Position numbers and translations under genes: made by a program | The notes under the pieces: generated by a model | What the model was told of the DNA's origin: nothing | The model's input: only the letters and a program-made list of their open reading frames with translations | Database searches by the model: none | Shown here: piece by piece, positions 1 through 6,347 of the stretch | Layout: each line of letters opens with the position of its first letter | How positions within the stretch are numbered: the stretch's first letter is position 1 | Assembly: GCA_003448675.1 (NCBI GenBank) | Contig: DLXZ01000004.1 | Coordinates: 33,433 to 42,960 of the forward strand | Direction: 5' to 3' | From: Porticoccaceae bacterium | Lineage (GTDB): Bacteria > Pseudomonadota > Gammaproteobacteria > Pseudomonadales > Porticoccaceae | Length of the DNA stretch: 9,528 nt

Positions 1-714
1 GAAGTCTTTCGCGAAGTGGCGGCCGGGGCGGCTGACTACGGCGTAGTGCCCGTTGAAAACTCCTCCGAAGGGGTGGTCAGCCACACCCTCGATAGCTTTC
101 TGGACTCCCCGTTGCGGATTTGCGGTGAGGTCGAGCTGCCCATTCATCATCACTTTCTGGTCGGACCCAATACCTCCGAAAGCAATATCACTCGGGTATA
201 TTCGCACCCCCAGTCACTGGCCCAGTGTCGTAAATGGCTGGACGCCAATTTTGCTCATATTGAGCGGGTGCCGGTAAACAGCAATGCCGAAGCCGCACGG
301 CGGGTTTTCGGGGAGTGGAATTCCGCGGCTATTGCCGGCGCCATTGCCGAAAAACTCTACGAGTTAACCCGCCTGCATGAACGAATTGAGGATCAACCGG
401 ACAACTCCACCCGTTTTCTGGTGATTGGCCGGGAGTCAGTGCCGCCCAGCGGTGCAGACAAGACCTCCGTGATGGTATCGATACACAATGAACCCGGCGC
501 GCTGTACAGCCTGCTGGAACCTTTTCGAAAGCATAGCGTTGATCTCACCCGGGTAGAGACCCGGCCTTCCCGCGCGAACAAATGGACTTATGTGTTTTTT
601 ATTGATTTTACCGGCCACCACAGTGATACCAATGTGTCGGCGGCGCTGGATGAAGTACGGGAACGGGTTGCCGAACTGCGCGTTCTTGGCTCTTACCCCA
701 AAGCCGTCCTGTAA
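1..714 (+). CDS. pheA: Prephenate dehydratase (P-protein), C-terminal part; 5' end outside window
   Basis: The frame is open from base 1 and ends at TAA 712-714, giving the last 237 residues. The GTG at 16 is internal because family-like sequence (EVFREV) precedes it. The protein converts prephenate to phenylpyruvate in phenylalanine synthesis, in the cytoplasm. Seen: the dehydratase core with DYGVVPVENSSEG near the start, a SHPQSLAQC segment, NSNAEAA, and the catalytic TRF motif at partial residues 137-139. A C-terminal ACT domain follows from about residue 150, with GAL (166-168) and ETRP (186-189), the loop pair that binds phenylalanine for feedback inhibition in this family. ETRP is a variant of the E. 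coli ESRP. Family knowledge: proteobacterial PheA usually carries an N-terminal chorismate mutase domain. That part would lie upstream, so whether this protein is bifunctional cannot be seen. The tyrA-aroA gene follows within 8 nt, which suggests one operon. Confidence 0.97.
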   Translation, partial: EVFREVAAGAADYGVVPVENSSEGVVSHTLDSFLDSPLRICGEVELPIHHHFLVGPNTSESNITRVYSHPQSLAQCRKWLDANFAHIERVPVNSNAEAARRVFGEWNSAAIAGAIAEKLYELTRLHERIEDQPDNSTRFLVIGRESVPPSGADKTSVMVSIHNEPGALYSLLEPFRKHSVDLTRVETRPSRANKWTYVFFIDFTGHHSDTNVSAALDEVRERVAELRVLGSYPKAVL

Positions 715-722
715 TTTTGTTT

Positions 723-2999
723 ATGCCTGAATCTAATAACGCGATGTCGGTCGTCGGTGGACCGGTGGTGCGACGTCTTTTAGTCGTTGGCCTGGGTCTG
801 ATAGGCGGTAGCCTCGCCCTTGCAGCGCGTCAGCGAGGTCTGGCCAGTGAAGTGGTAGGCGCCTCGCGCAGTCAAGCGACCCTGGAAGCAGGGCTGGCGC
901 TGGGTGTTGTCGATCGGGTGGTCACTGATCTGCCCGCCGAATTAAACAGCCTGGAGTCCGGCGATGTGGTGGTGCTTGGTGTGCCTACCCTGACCGTACC
1001 GGCAACACTGAGGATTCTGCAACAGCATTTGCCTGAGGCTGTGACGTTTACCGATGCCGCTAGCGTTAAGGGCAGTGTGGTGGCGGCGGCCCACGAGATT
1101 TACGGCTATATGCCCGCCGGGTTTGTGCCGGGCCACCCCATTGCCGGGTCTGAAAAGAGCGGGGTTGCAGCGGCCAGGGCCGAACTCTTCGAGAGTCATC
1201 AGGTAATTTTGACGCCCCTGTCGGGAACCGGGAACAGTCATATTGCAAGGGTTTCGGCCCTGTGGGCGGGAGTGGGTGCGCGGGTTACCTGTATGCCGGT
1301 GGCGGAGCACGACGAGGTGCTGGCGGCGACCAGCCATGTGCCGCATTTGCTGGCCTATTCGCTGGTGGATACCCTGGCAGCGATGGAAGAAAACCAGGAA
1401 ATATTTCGCTACGCTGCCGGTGGCTTCCGTGACTTTACCCGCATCGCCGCCAGTGATCCGGTGATGTGGCACGATATCACCCTGGCTAATCGGGAGGCGA
1501 TTCTCGGTGTGCTGGACAGTGTTTCGGAACATATCGCGGAGCTGAGAGAAGCTATGCTCAAGGGCGATAGCGAGCACCTGCTCGGCGTTTATACAAGGGC
1601 CAGCCAGGCGCGTAACCATTTTCAGAAAATGCTCGAACATAAGGCTTATCTTGAACCGATGACGGGTAAAACACTCAATTACTACGTACAGGCTGGCGGG
1701 CCACTCAAGGGTGAGGCTCGTGTGCCTGGAGATAAATCCATCTCCCATCGCTCGATCATGCTCGGCGCGCTGGCTGAAGGTTCAACGGAAATTACCGGTT
1801 TCCTCGAAGGCGAGGACAGCCTCGCGACTTTGCAGGCGTTTCGCGATATGGGGGTGGTCATCGAAGGGCCGGATCGTGGCCATGTGGTGGTTCATGGTGT
1901 TGGCATCAACGGCCTCAGACCACCGCCGGGGCCCCTGTATCTGGGCAATTCCGGCACCTCGATGCGCCTGCTCGCGGGATTGCTCTCGGCCCAGTCCTTC
2001 GACACGGTGCTTACCGGTGACGATTCCTTGTCCGGTCGACCCATGGCGCGGGTGGCCGACCCCCTGCGCCTTATGGGCGCCAGGATAGATACGGAAGAAG
2101 GCGGTACACCACCCTTGGCCATCAGTGGCGGTCAGGCGCTTCGGGCGATCGAATACGAACTGCCGGTTGCTAGCGCCCAGGTGAAATCCTGCTTGATGCT
2201 GGCGGGGCTTTACGCCGAGGGTACCACCAAGGTAACGGAGCCGGCCCCGACCCGGGATCACACCGAACGGATGCTTAGCGGTTTTGCCTATCCCGTGAAA
2301 TCAGAGCCGTTGAACGCCGAAGGCCGTCGTATCAGTGTCACCGGCGGTGGCCAACTTAAGGCCTGTCACGTGGATGTGCCAGCGGATATTTCCTCGGCGG
2401 CCTTTTTTATGGTCGCCGCGTCGATTTGTCCCGGCTCGGACATCCTGTTGCGTCACGTGGGTATCAACCCCACCCGCACGGGCATCATTAATATCCTGCG
2501 CCTCATGGGAGCTGATATCGAACTGCTTGATGAACGCCAGACCGGTGGTGAACCAGTGGCGGATATCCGTGTCCGTGGCGTCCCGCTTAAGGGTATCGAA
2601 ATCCCCGAGGATCAGGTGCCCCTGGCTATCGACGAGTTTCCAGTGATTTTTGTTGCGGCTGCCTGCGCCAGTGGTACCACCGTGCTCACGGGCGCCGAGG
2701 AGCTGCGGGTTAAGGAAAGCGACAGGATTCAGGCCATGGCCGATGGCCTGGTAGCCCTGGGCGTGGTCGCTGAAGCGACGCCTGATGGCATGATTGTTGA
2801 CGGCGATAACAGTGTGATTGGTGGCGGTACCGTGGACAGCCGGGGTGATCATCGTATCGCCATGGCCTTTACGGTGGCGGGTTTGCGGGCTCAGGGGGAA
2901 ATTGCCATCAAAAACTGTAATAACGTTGCTACCTCGTTTCCGGGTTTTGTTGAACTGGCCAACTCCCTGGGCTTCAGGGTGACAGAGGAGCTGATTTGA
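723..2999 (+). CDS. tyrA-aroA: Fused TyrA (prephenate/arogenate dehydrogenase) - AroA (EPSP synthase)
   Basis: One uninterrupted frame of 758 residues from ATG 723 carries two enzymes. Residues 1 to about 300 are TyrA: nucleotide-binding GLGLIGGS (23-30), GHPIAGSEKSG with catalytic-type His138, and a SHVPH segment. Residues from about 323 are 3-phosphoshikimate 1-carboxyvinyltransferase: GDKS (Lys338), LGNSGTS (407-413), RPMAR (439-443), SAQVK (484-488), RDHTE (511-515), NPTR (582-585), Asp637 and KESDR with Glu665. GDKS, SAQxK, RxHxE and NxTR together are the signature of class II EPSP synthases. It acts in the shikimate pathway and tyrosine branch, in the cytoplasm. The fusion is known in Pseudomonas. 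The start is uncertain: TTG 717 and ATG 744 are also in frame and none has a clear Shine-Dalgarno, so translation is probably coupled to pheA. The stop overlaps the cmk start by one base. Confidence 0.96.
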   Translation: MPESNNAMSVVGGPVVRRLLVVGLGLIGGSLALAARQRGLASEVVGASRSQATLEAGLALGVVDRVVTDLPAELNSLESGDVVVLGVPTLTVPATLRILQQHLPEAVTFTDAASVKGSVVAAAHEIYGYMPAGFVPGHPIAGSEKSGVAAARAELFESHQVILTPLSGTGNSHIARVSALWAGVGARVTCMPVAEHDEVLAATSHVPHLLAYSLVDTLAAMEENQEIFRYAAGGFRDFTRIAASDPVMWHDITLANREAILGVLDSVSEHIAELREAMLKGDSEHLLGVYTRASQARNHFQKMLEHKAYLEPMTGKTLNYYVQAGGPLKGEARVPGDKSISHRSIMLGALAEGSTEITGFLEGEDSLATLQAFRDMGVVIEGPDRGHVVVHGVGINGLRPPPGPLYLGNSGTSMRLLAGLLSAQSFDTVLTGDDSLSGRPMARVADPLRLMGARIDTEEGGTPPLAISGGQALRAIEYELPVASAQVKSCLMLAGLYAEGTTKVTEPAPTRDHTERMLSGFAYPVKSEPLNAEGRRISVTGGGQLKACHVDVPADISSAAFFMVAASICPGSDILLRHVGINPTRTGIINILRLMGADIELLDERQTGGEPVADIRVRGVPLKGIEIPEDQVPLAIDEFPVIFVAAACASGTTVLTGAEELRVKESDRIQAMADGLVALGVVAEATPDGMIVDGDNSVIGGGTVDSRGDHRIAMAFTVAGLRAQGEIAIKNCNNVATSFPGFVELANSLGFRVTEELI
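2985..2990 (+). promoter_or_regulatory. Ribosome binding site for cmk
   Basis: GAGGAG lies 8 nt before ATG 2999, inside the last codons of tyrA-aroA. It favours ATG 2999 over the in-frame TTG at 2996 as the cmk start. Stop and start share one base in TGATG, a typical arrangement for translational coupling. Confidence 0.8.
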
Positions 3000-3697
3000 T
3001 GGCGGGAAAAGTGCCGGTAATCACTATCGACGGACCCAGTGGCTCGGGCAAGGGCACCATCAGCCAGATGCTCGCGGCAGTGTTGGGTTTTCACTACCTC
3101 GACAGCGGCGCCCTCTATCGTCTCCTGGCCCTGGCCGCCCAACGACACAAGGTGGCGCTGGATAACGTTGAGGGTCTCAGCGTCCTTGCCGGCCATATGG
3201 ATATTGCCTTTGAAATGGACCCCGAGGGTAACAGCCCGCGCGTGGTGCTGGAGAGCGAGGACGTCTCCGACATCATCCGTGGTGAAAAAGTCGGTACCCA
3301 GGCTTCCATTGTGGCTGCCATCCCGGAAGTGCGTAATTCGCTACTCCAACGCCAACGGGTTTTTGCCCGCGCCCCGGGCCTGGTTGCCGATGGGCGGGAT
3401 ATGGGCACCGTGGTTTTTGCCGGCGCCGAGGTCAAAATCTTCCTCACGGCGAGTCCCGAGGAAAGGGCTAGAAGGAGACATAAGCAGTTGATTGGTAAGG
3501 AAGAAAGTGATAGCCTTGCCGCCCTCGTCGACCAGGTGAAGGAGCGGGATGAGCGGGATGAAAGCCGTTCGGTGTCGCCGTTGCGGCCCGCCGGGGACGC
3601 TTTTATTCTGGATAGCACGGGGATGTCGATCACGGAAGTTTTCCACCAGGTGCTTGACCGGGTTAAAGCGAAACTAAAGGTCGAATTAAAGGTTTAA
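2999..3697 (+). CDS. cmk: Cytidylate (CMP/dCMP) kinase
   Basis: The 232-residue product phosphorylates CMP and dCMP to the diphosphates with ATP, in the cytoplasm. The length fits the bacterial family (about 220-230). Seen: P-loop GPSGSGKGT at 12-20; the LDSGALYR nucleotide-binding segment at 34-41; DGRDMGTVVF at 131-140 followed by VKIFLTASPEERARRR; and RDERDESRSVSPLRPAGDA near 183-201, the C-terminal lid and CMP-binding region of the family. ATG 2999 was chosen because of the GAGGAG site 8 nt upstream. It sits between tyrA-aroA and rpsA, the usual position in gammaproteobacteria; in E. coli cmk also directly precedes rpsA. A 167-nt gap follows. The C-terminus ends in a Lys/Val-rich tail (KAKLKVELKV). 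Nothing appears truncated. Confidence 0.97.
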   Translation: MAGKVPVITIDGPSGSGKGTISQMLAAVLGFHYLDSGALYRLLALAAQRHKVALDNVEGLSVLAGHMDIAFEMDPEGNSPRVVLESEDVSDIIRGEKVGTQASIVAAIPEVRNSLLQRQRVFARAPGLVADGRDMGTVVFAGAEVKIFLTASPEERARRRHKQLIGKEESDSLAALVDQVKERDERDESRSVSPLRPAGDAFILDSTGMSITEVFHQVLDRVKAKLKVELKV

Positions 3698-3793
3698 CAA
3701 GCTGGTTAGTTAGGACGGGTAGAAAGCAATATTAACTGAAGTGAAGAGTGAACAGGCCAGAATTGCACTCATTGACTTCGTAACTTGAATAAC

Positions 3794-3813
3794 CCACCAG
3801 ACTGGTATGGTGG
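3794..3813 (+). other. RNA hairpin 1 in rpsA leader
   Basis: CCACCA (3794-3799) pairs with TGGTGG (3808-3813) around the 8-nt loop GACTGGTA. An alternative inner pairing, ACCA (3796-3799) with TGGT (3803-3806), is also possible, so the element could switch between two folds. No T-tract follows, so it is not a terminator. Confidence 0.6.
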
Positions 3814-3818
3814 TGAGC

Positions 3819-3838
3819 GGGCTTGCTTGGTAAAGCCC
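3819..3838 (+). other. RNA hairpin 2 in rpsA leader
   Basis: GGGCTT (3819-3824) pairs with AAGCCC (3833-3838) around the 8-nt loop GCTTGGTA. The loop has the same length as that of hairpin 1, and both end in TGGTA. The hairpin stands 26 nt before the rpsA start codon and just upstream of the AU-rich stretch. Confidence 0.6.
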
Positions 3839-3864
3839 CGATATTTTATTGAGGTATAAAGCGA

Positions 3865-5541
3865 ATGAGCGAAAGCTTCGCGGAACTGTTTGAAGAAAGT
3901 TTGAAATCTGTGGAAATGGCGCCGGGCGCGATTGTCACAGGTGTAGTCATTGATGTTGATAAGGACTGGGTGACTGTTCACGCGGGTCTGAAGTCGGAAG
4001 GCGTGATATCCGTCAATGAGTTTCTTGATGATAATGGCGATGTCAGCGTTGCCGTGGGCGACGAAGTCCAGGTTTCCCTCGAAACCGTGGAAGATGGTTT
4101 TGGCGCAACCCGCCTGTCGCGGGAGAAAGCCCGTCGGGCGGAGTCCTGGATCGAGCTGGAAGCAGCGCAAAATGCCGATGAGGTGGTGACAGGCATCATT
4201 AGCGGTAAGGTTAAAGGCGGTTTTACCGTCGACCTCAACGGACTACGGGCCTTTTTGCCGGGCTCCCTCGTCGATGTCCGGCCCATGCGCGACACTGCCC
4301 ACCTGGAAGGTACGCCGCTGGAATTCAAGGTCATTAAGCTCGATCAAAAGCGCAACAACGTGGTTGTCTCGCGGCGCGCGGTAATGGAAGCGGTCAACTC
4401 CGCCGAACGGGAAGAGCTCCTGAAAACCCTCGACGAAGGCATCACTCTCAAGGGTATCGTCAAGAACCTCACCGATTACGGCGCCTTTGTCGACCTGGGC
4501 GGTATCGACGGCCTGTTGCATATCACCGATATGTCCTGGAAGCGTATCAAGCATCCGTCCGAAGTGGTCAACGTCGGTGACGAAATTGAAGTTAAGGTTC
4601 TGAAATACGATCGCGAGAGAAACCGCGTTTCCCTGGGCATGAAGCAAATGGGCGACGATCCGTGGATGGATATCAAGGGTCGTTATCCCGAGAATACCAA
4701 GGTGCGGGCCACGGTTACCAACCTCACCGATTACGGTTGCTTTGCCGAGCTGGAAGATGGTGTTGAAGGTCTGGTTCATGTATCCGAAATGGACTGGACC
4801 AACAAAAACATTCATCCCTCCAAAGTGGTCCAGATCGGCGAAGAAATCGATGTCATGATTCTGGACATTGATGAAGAGCGCCGGCGTATCTCCCTGGGCA
4901 TGAAACAGTGTGTCATGAACCCCTGGGACGAGTTTGCCAGCAAGCACAGCAAGGGCGACCGCGTTTCCGGTAGCATCAAGTCTATTACCGACTTCGGCCT
5001 GTTTATCGGTCTTGAGGGCGCTATTGACGGCTTGGTGCACATGTCCGACATTTCATGGAACGAATCCGGTGAAGAGGCCGTGCGCAACTTCAACAAGGGC
5101 GATGAAATTGATACTGTCATTCTGGCGATTGATCCCGAGCGTGAGCGTATCTCCCTGGGAATCAAGCAGCTGGCTGATGATCCCTTCTCCAACTTCCTGG
5201 CGGCCAATGAGAAAGGCGGCCTGATCAAAGGTACCGTCACCGAAGTGGATGCCAAGTTAGTGGTGGTCGATCTGGGTGAAGGTGTTGACGGCAACATGAA
5301 AGTGTCCGAGATCTCCCAGGACCGTGTGGAAGATGCCCGTACAGTGCTCAATGTTGGTGACGAGATTGAAGCCCGTGTGGTAGGTGTGGATCGTAAAAAC
5401 CGCGCTATTAGTTTGTCGATGAAAGCCAAGGATATTGCTGATGAAAGGGAAGCTGTTAAGGAGCACAAGGAGAAGGAATCAGCGGTGGCGGCGCCAACCA
5501 CTATTGGCGATCTGATCAAGGCGCAGATGGAAAACAAATAG
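3865..5541 (+). CDS. rpsA: 30S ribosomal protein S1
   Basis: The 558-residue product is nearly the same length as E. coli S1 (557). It binds mRNA on the 30S subunit and helps initiate translation of weakly structured or Shine-Dalgarno-poor messages. Seen: six consecutive S1/OB-fold repeats at about 20-87, 105-171, 192-260, 277-347, 364-434 and 451-520. Repeats 3-5 show the classic (T)D(Y/F)GxF...GLxHxSxxxW pattern, for example [23 protein letters not shown] and [11 protein letters not shown]. The two N-terminal repeats are divergent, as expected for the ribosome-binding domains (the N-terminus also contacts S2). The N-terminus ([14 protein letters not shown]) resembles that of E. coli S1. ATG 3865 has a modest GAGG at 3851-3854. 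It follows cmk and precedes ihfB, a conserved order. A hairpin lies directly after the stop. Confidence 0.99.
   Translation: MSESFAELFEESLKSVEMAPGAIVTGVVIDVDKDWVTVHAGLKSEGVISVNEFLDDNGDVSVAVGDEVQVSLETVEDGFGATRLSREKARRAESWIELEAAQNADEVVTGIISGKVKGGFTVDLNGLRAFLPGSLVDVRPMRDTAHLEGTPLEFKVIKLDQKRNNVVVSRRAVMEAVNSAEREELLKTLDEGITLKGIVKNLTDYGAFVDLGGIDGLLHITDMSWKRIKHPSEVVNVGDEIEVKVLKYDRERNRVSLGMKQMGDDPWMDIKGRYPENTKVRATVTNLTDYGCFAELEDGVEGLVHVSEMDWTNKNIHPSKVVQIGEEIDVMILDIDEERRRISLGMKQCVMNPWDEFASKHSKGDRVSGSIKSITDFGLFIGLEGAIDGLVHMSDISWNESGEEAVRNFNKGDEIDTVILAIDPERERISLGIKQLADDPFSNFLAANEKGGLIKGTVTEVDAKLVVVDLGEGVDGNMKVSEISQDRVEDARTVLNVGDEIEARVVGVDRKNRAISLSMKAKDIADEREAVKEHKEKESAVAAPTTIGDLIKAQMENK
4465..4736 (+). 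repeat. 17-nt exact direct repeat inside rpsA
   Basis: AACCTCACCGATTACGG occurs at 4465-4481 and again at 4720-4736, encoding NLTDYG in S1 repeats 3 and 4. The copies mark internal duplication of S1 domains and are probably retained by shared codon choice or recombination between domain repeats. No mobile element is implied. Confidence 0.8.
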
Positions 5542-5551
5542 TCGGCGAAGC

Positions 5552-5576
5552 GAGCGTCTGGCGATCCCGGACGCTC
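5552..5576 (+). terminator. Hairpin between rpsA and ihfB (terminator-like, weak T-tract)
   Basis: GAGCGTC (5552-5558) pairs with GACGCTC (5570-5576). Pairing continues inward with a T-G wobble and two G-C pairs, leaving the 5-nt loop CGATC, for about 10 bp in all. It begins 11 nt after the rpsA stop. Only TAATT follows, so it lacks a real T-tract and is more likely a partial terminator or a 3'-end-stabilising structure that leaves ihfB expressed by read-through. Confidence 0.55.
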
Positions 5577-5596
5577 TAATTGAATATGAGAGTGTT

Positions 5597-5890
5597 ATGA
5601 CCAAGTCCGAGCTGATAGCGAAAATTGCCGAGCAACAGGATCAGTTGCCACCCAAGGACGTGGAACTGGCTGTGAAAGTGATTCTCGAATATCTGGCTCA
5701 CGCTCTGGCCAATAACGATCGCATTGAAATTCGGGGTTTTGGTAGTTTCAGCCTACACTTCAGGGAGCCGCGACAGGGTCGCAACCCCAAGACAGGCGAA
5801 AAGGTTGAGCTGCCGGGTAAGTACGTTCCCTATTTCAAGCCGGGTAAAGAGCTACGGGATCGGGTCAATAACGGGATGAAAAAATCCTGA
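5597..5890 (+). CDS. ihfB: Integration host factor beta subunit
   Basis: The 97-residue product is a DNA-bending HU/IHF-family protein that forms the IHF heterodimer with IhfA. Seen: an N-terminal dimerisation helix pair starting [30 protein letters not shown] at about 43-59; the beta-arm motif GRNPKTG (61-67) with Pro64, the residue that intercalates into DNA in E. coli IHF; then [17 protein letters not shown], diagnostic for the beta rather than the alpha subunit. E. coli IhfB is 94 residues. The start ATG 5597 has only a short GAGAG at 5588-5592, 4 nt away, so initiation signals look weak. The position right after rpsA is conserved in gammaproteobacteria. A strong terminator follows 33 nt after the stop. 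Confidence 0.98.
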   Translation: MTKSELIAKIAEQQDQLPPKDVELAVKVILEYLAHALANNDRIEIRGFGSFSLHFREPRQGRNPKTGEKVELPGKYVPYFKPGKELRDRVNNGMKKS

Positions 5891-5923
5891 TGCAAGAACC
5901 CAGCTCAAGAACGGGTAGGAGAT

Positions 5924-5956
5924 AAAACGGTAAGGTCCTGACCTTACCGTTTTTTT
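5924..5956 (+). terminator. Strong intrinsic terminator after ihfB
   Basis: AAAACGGTAAGGT (5924-5936) pairs perfectly with ACCTTACCGTTTT (5941-5953) around the 4-nt loop CCTG. The stem is 13 bp and is followed by a run of seven T (5950-5956). It ends the rpsA-ihfB unit. Its T-tract stops only 4 nt before the lapA start codon. Confidence 0.92.
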
Positions 5957-5960
5957 GGCA

Positions 5961-6263
5961 ATGAAGAAACTGAAAACGCTATTAACGTTCGTCGCAGTTT
6001 TACTGGCGGTTTTTCTGGGACTGTGGATTGTTCAGGATAACCCCGCGCAAACTGCGGTAACACTTCTTGGTTTTCCGCTATTGACCTTGCCGTTGGGCTT
6101 GTGGATTCTGGTGTTTTTTGGTGCTGGGCTGGCGTTGGGACTTTGCCTCTGTTATCCAGCGGTGTTTGCCCTGCAAGGAAAACTGAAGCGGTCAATGCGC
6201 CGTGAGCGACAGCTTGACGACCAGCTTGCAGAGGCCCGCGATCACCCATCATCGGACGCGTAG
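5961..6263 (+). CDS. lapA: LapA-like (DUF1049) small inner-membrane protein
   Basis: The 100-residue product has two predicted membrane helices, about residues 6-24 and 42-66, joined by a short loop containing a QDNPAQTAVTLLG segment like the N-x-Q-x-V pattern of the family. A basic, charged C-terminal tail (KLKRSMRRERQLDDQLAEAR, 74-93) is likely a cytoplasmic coiled coil. This layout and the place after ihfB fit LapA/YciS, which in E. coli associates with LapB/YciM in control of lipopolysaccharide assembly and LpxC turnover. Identity rests on topology, the loop motif and synteny, so the exact role is inferred. ATG 5961 was preferred to TTG 5955, which lies in the terminator T-tract. No Shine-Dalgarno is visible because the preceding bases are the terminator arm. 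Odd: lapB is not next door; pyrF follows directly. Confidence 0.75.
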   Translation: MKKLKTLLTFVAVLLAVFLGLWIVQDNPAQTAVTLLGFPLLTLPLGLWILVFFGAGLALGLCLCYPAVFALQGKLKRSMRRERQLDDQLAEARDHPSSDA

Positions 6264-6347
6264 TTCCTTATTTCGTCTGCCGATAGCCGTTTGGTTATGC
6301 TCCCGTTCCGGGCCTCAATCTGGCTAAAGCCTTAAATAAAGAAAATC

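Larger units (their letters stand above)
3698..3864 (+). promoter_or_regulatory. rpsA 5' leader, probable S1 autoregulation region
   Basis: This 167-nt stretch has no gene. Its 3' half holds two consecutive hairpins (3794-3813 and 3819-3838) followed by an AU-rich single-stranded stretch (3841-3864) with a short GAGG 10 nt before the rpsA ATG. Known from E. coli: S1 represses its own translation through a structured leader with consecutive hairpins and a weak Shine-Dalgarno. The layout here resembles that, so autoregulation is an inference from architecture. I found no convincing sigma70 promoter. The best candidate, TTGCAC (3763-3768), 16 nt, TTGAAT (3785-3790), is weak, and TTGACT (3772-3777) lacks a -10 at a proper distance. 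Confidence 0.6.

Noticed and set aside
942..1748. 268-residue minus-strand open frame opposite tyrA-aroA
   Set aside because: It lies fully inside a gene with unmistakable TyrA and AroA motifs, and its product is low-complexity His/Arg/Gln-rich with no family features. It is a reading-frame shadow.
1782..2261. 159-residue minus-strand open frame opposite the AroA domain
   Set aside because: It is a shadow of conserved EPSP synthase sequence with no recognisable domain.
3654..3680. Possible promoter TTGACC...TAAAGG at the end of cmk for rpsA
   Set aside because: The spacer is 15 nt and the -10 is poor, so it cannot be supported without start-site data.
4243..5040. 265-residue minus-strand open frame opposite rpsA
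   Set aside because: It is complementary to conserved S1 repeats and its sequence mirrors their codon bias. There is no ribosome binding site or promoter.
4812..5537. 241-residue minus-strand open frame, Ser/Arg/Ile-rich
   Set aside because: It is antisense to rpsA and overlaps another antisense frame. Its Ser/Ile/Arg composition is typical of the complement of a gene rich in Asp, Gly and Glu codons.
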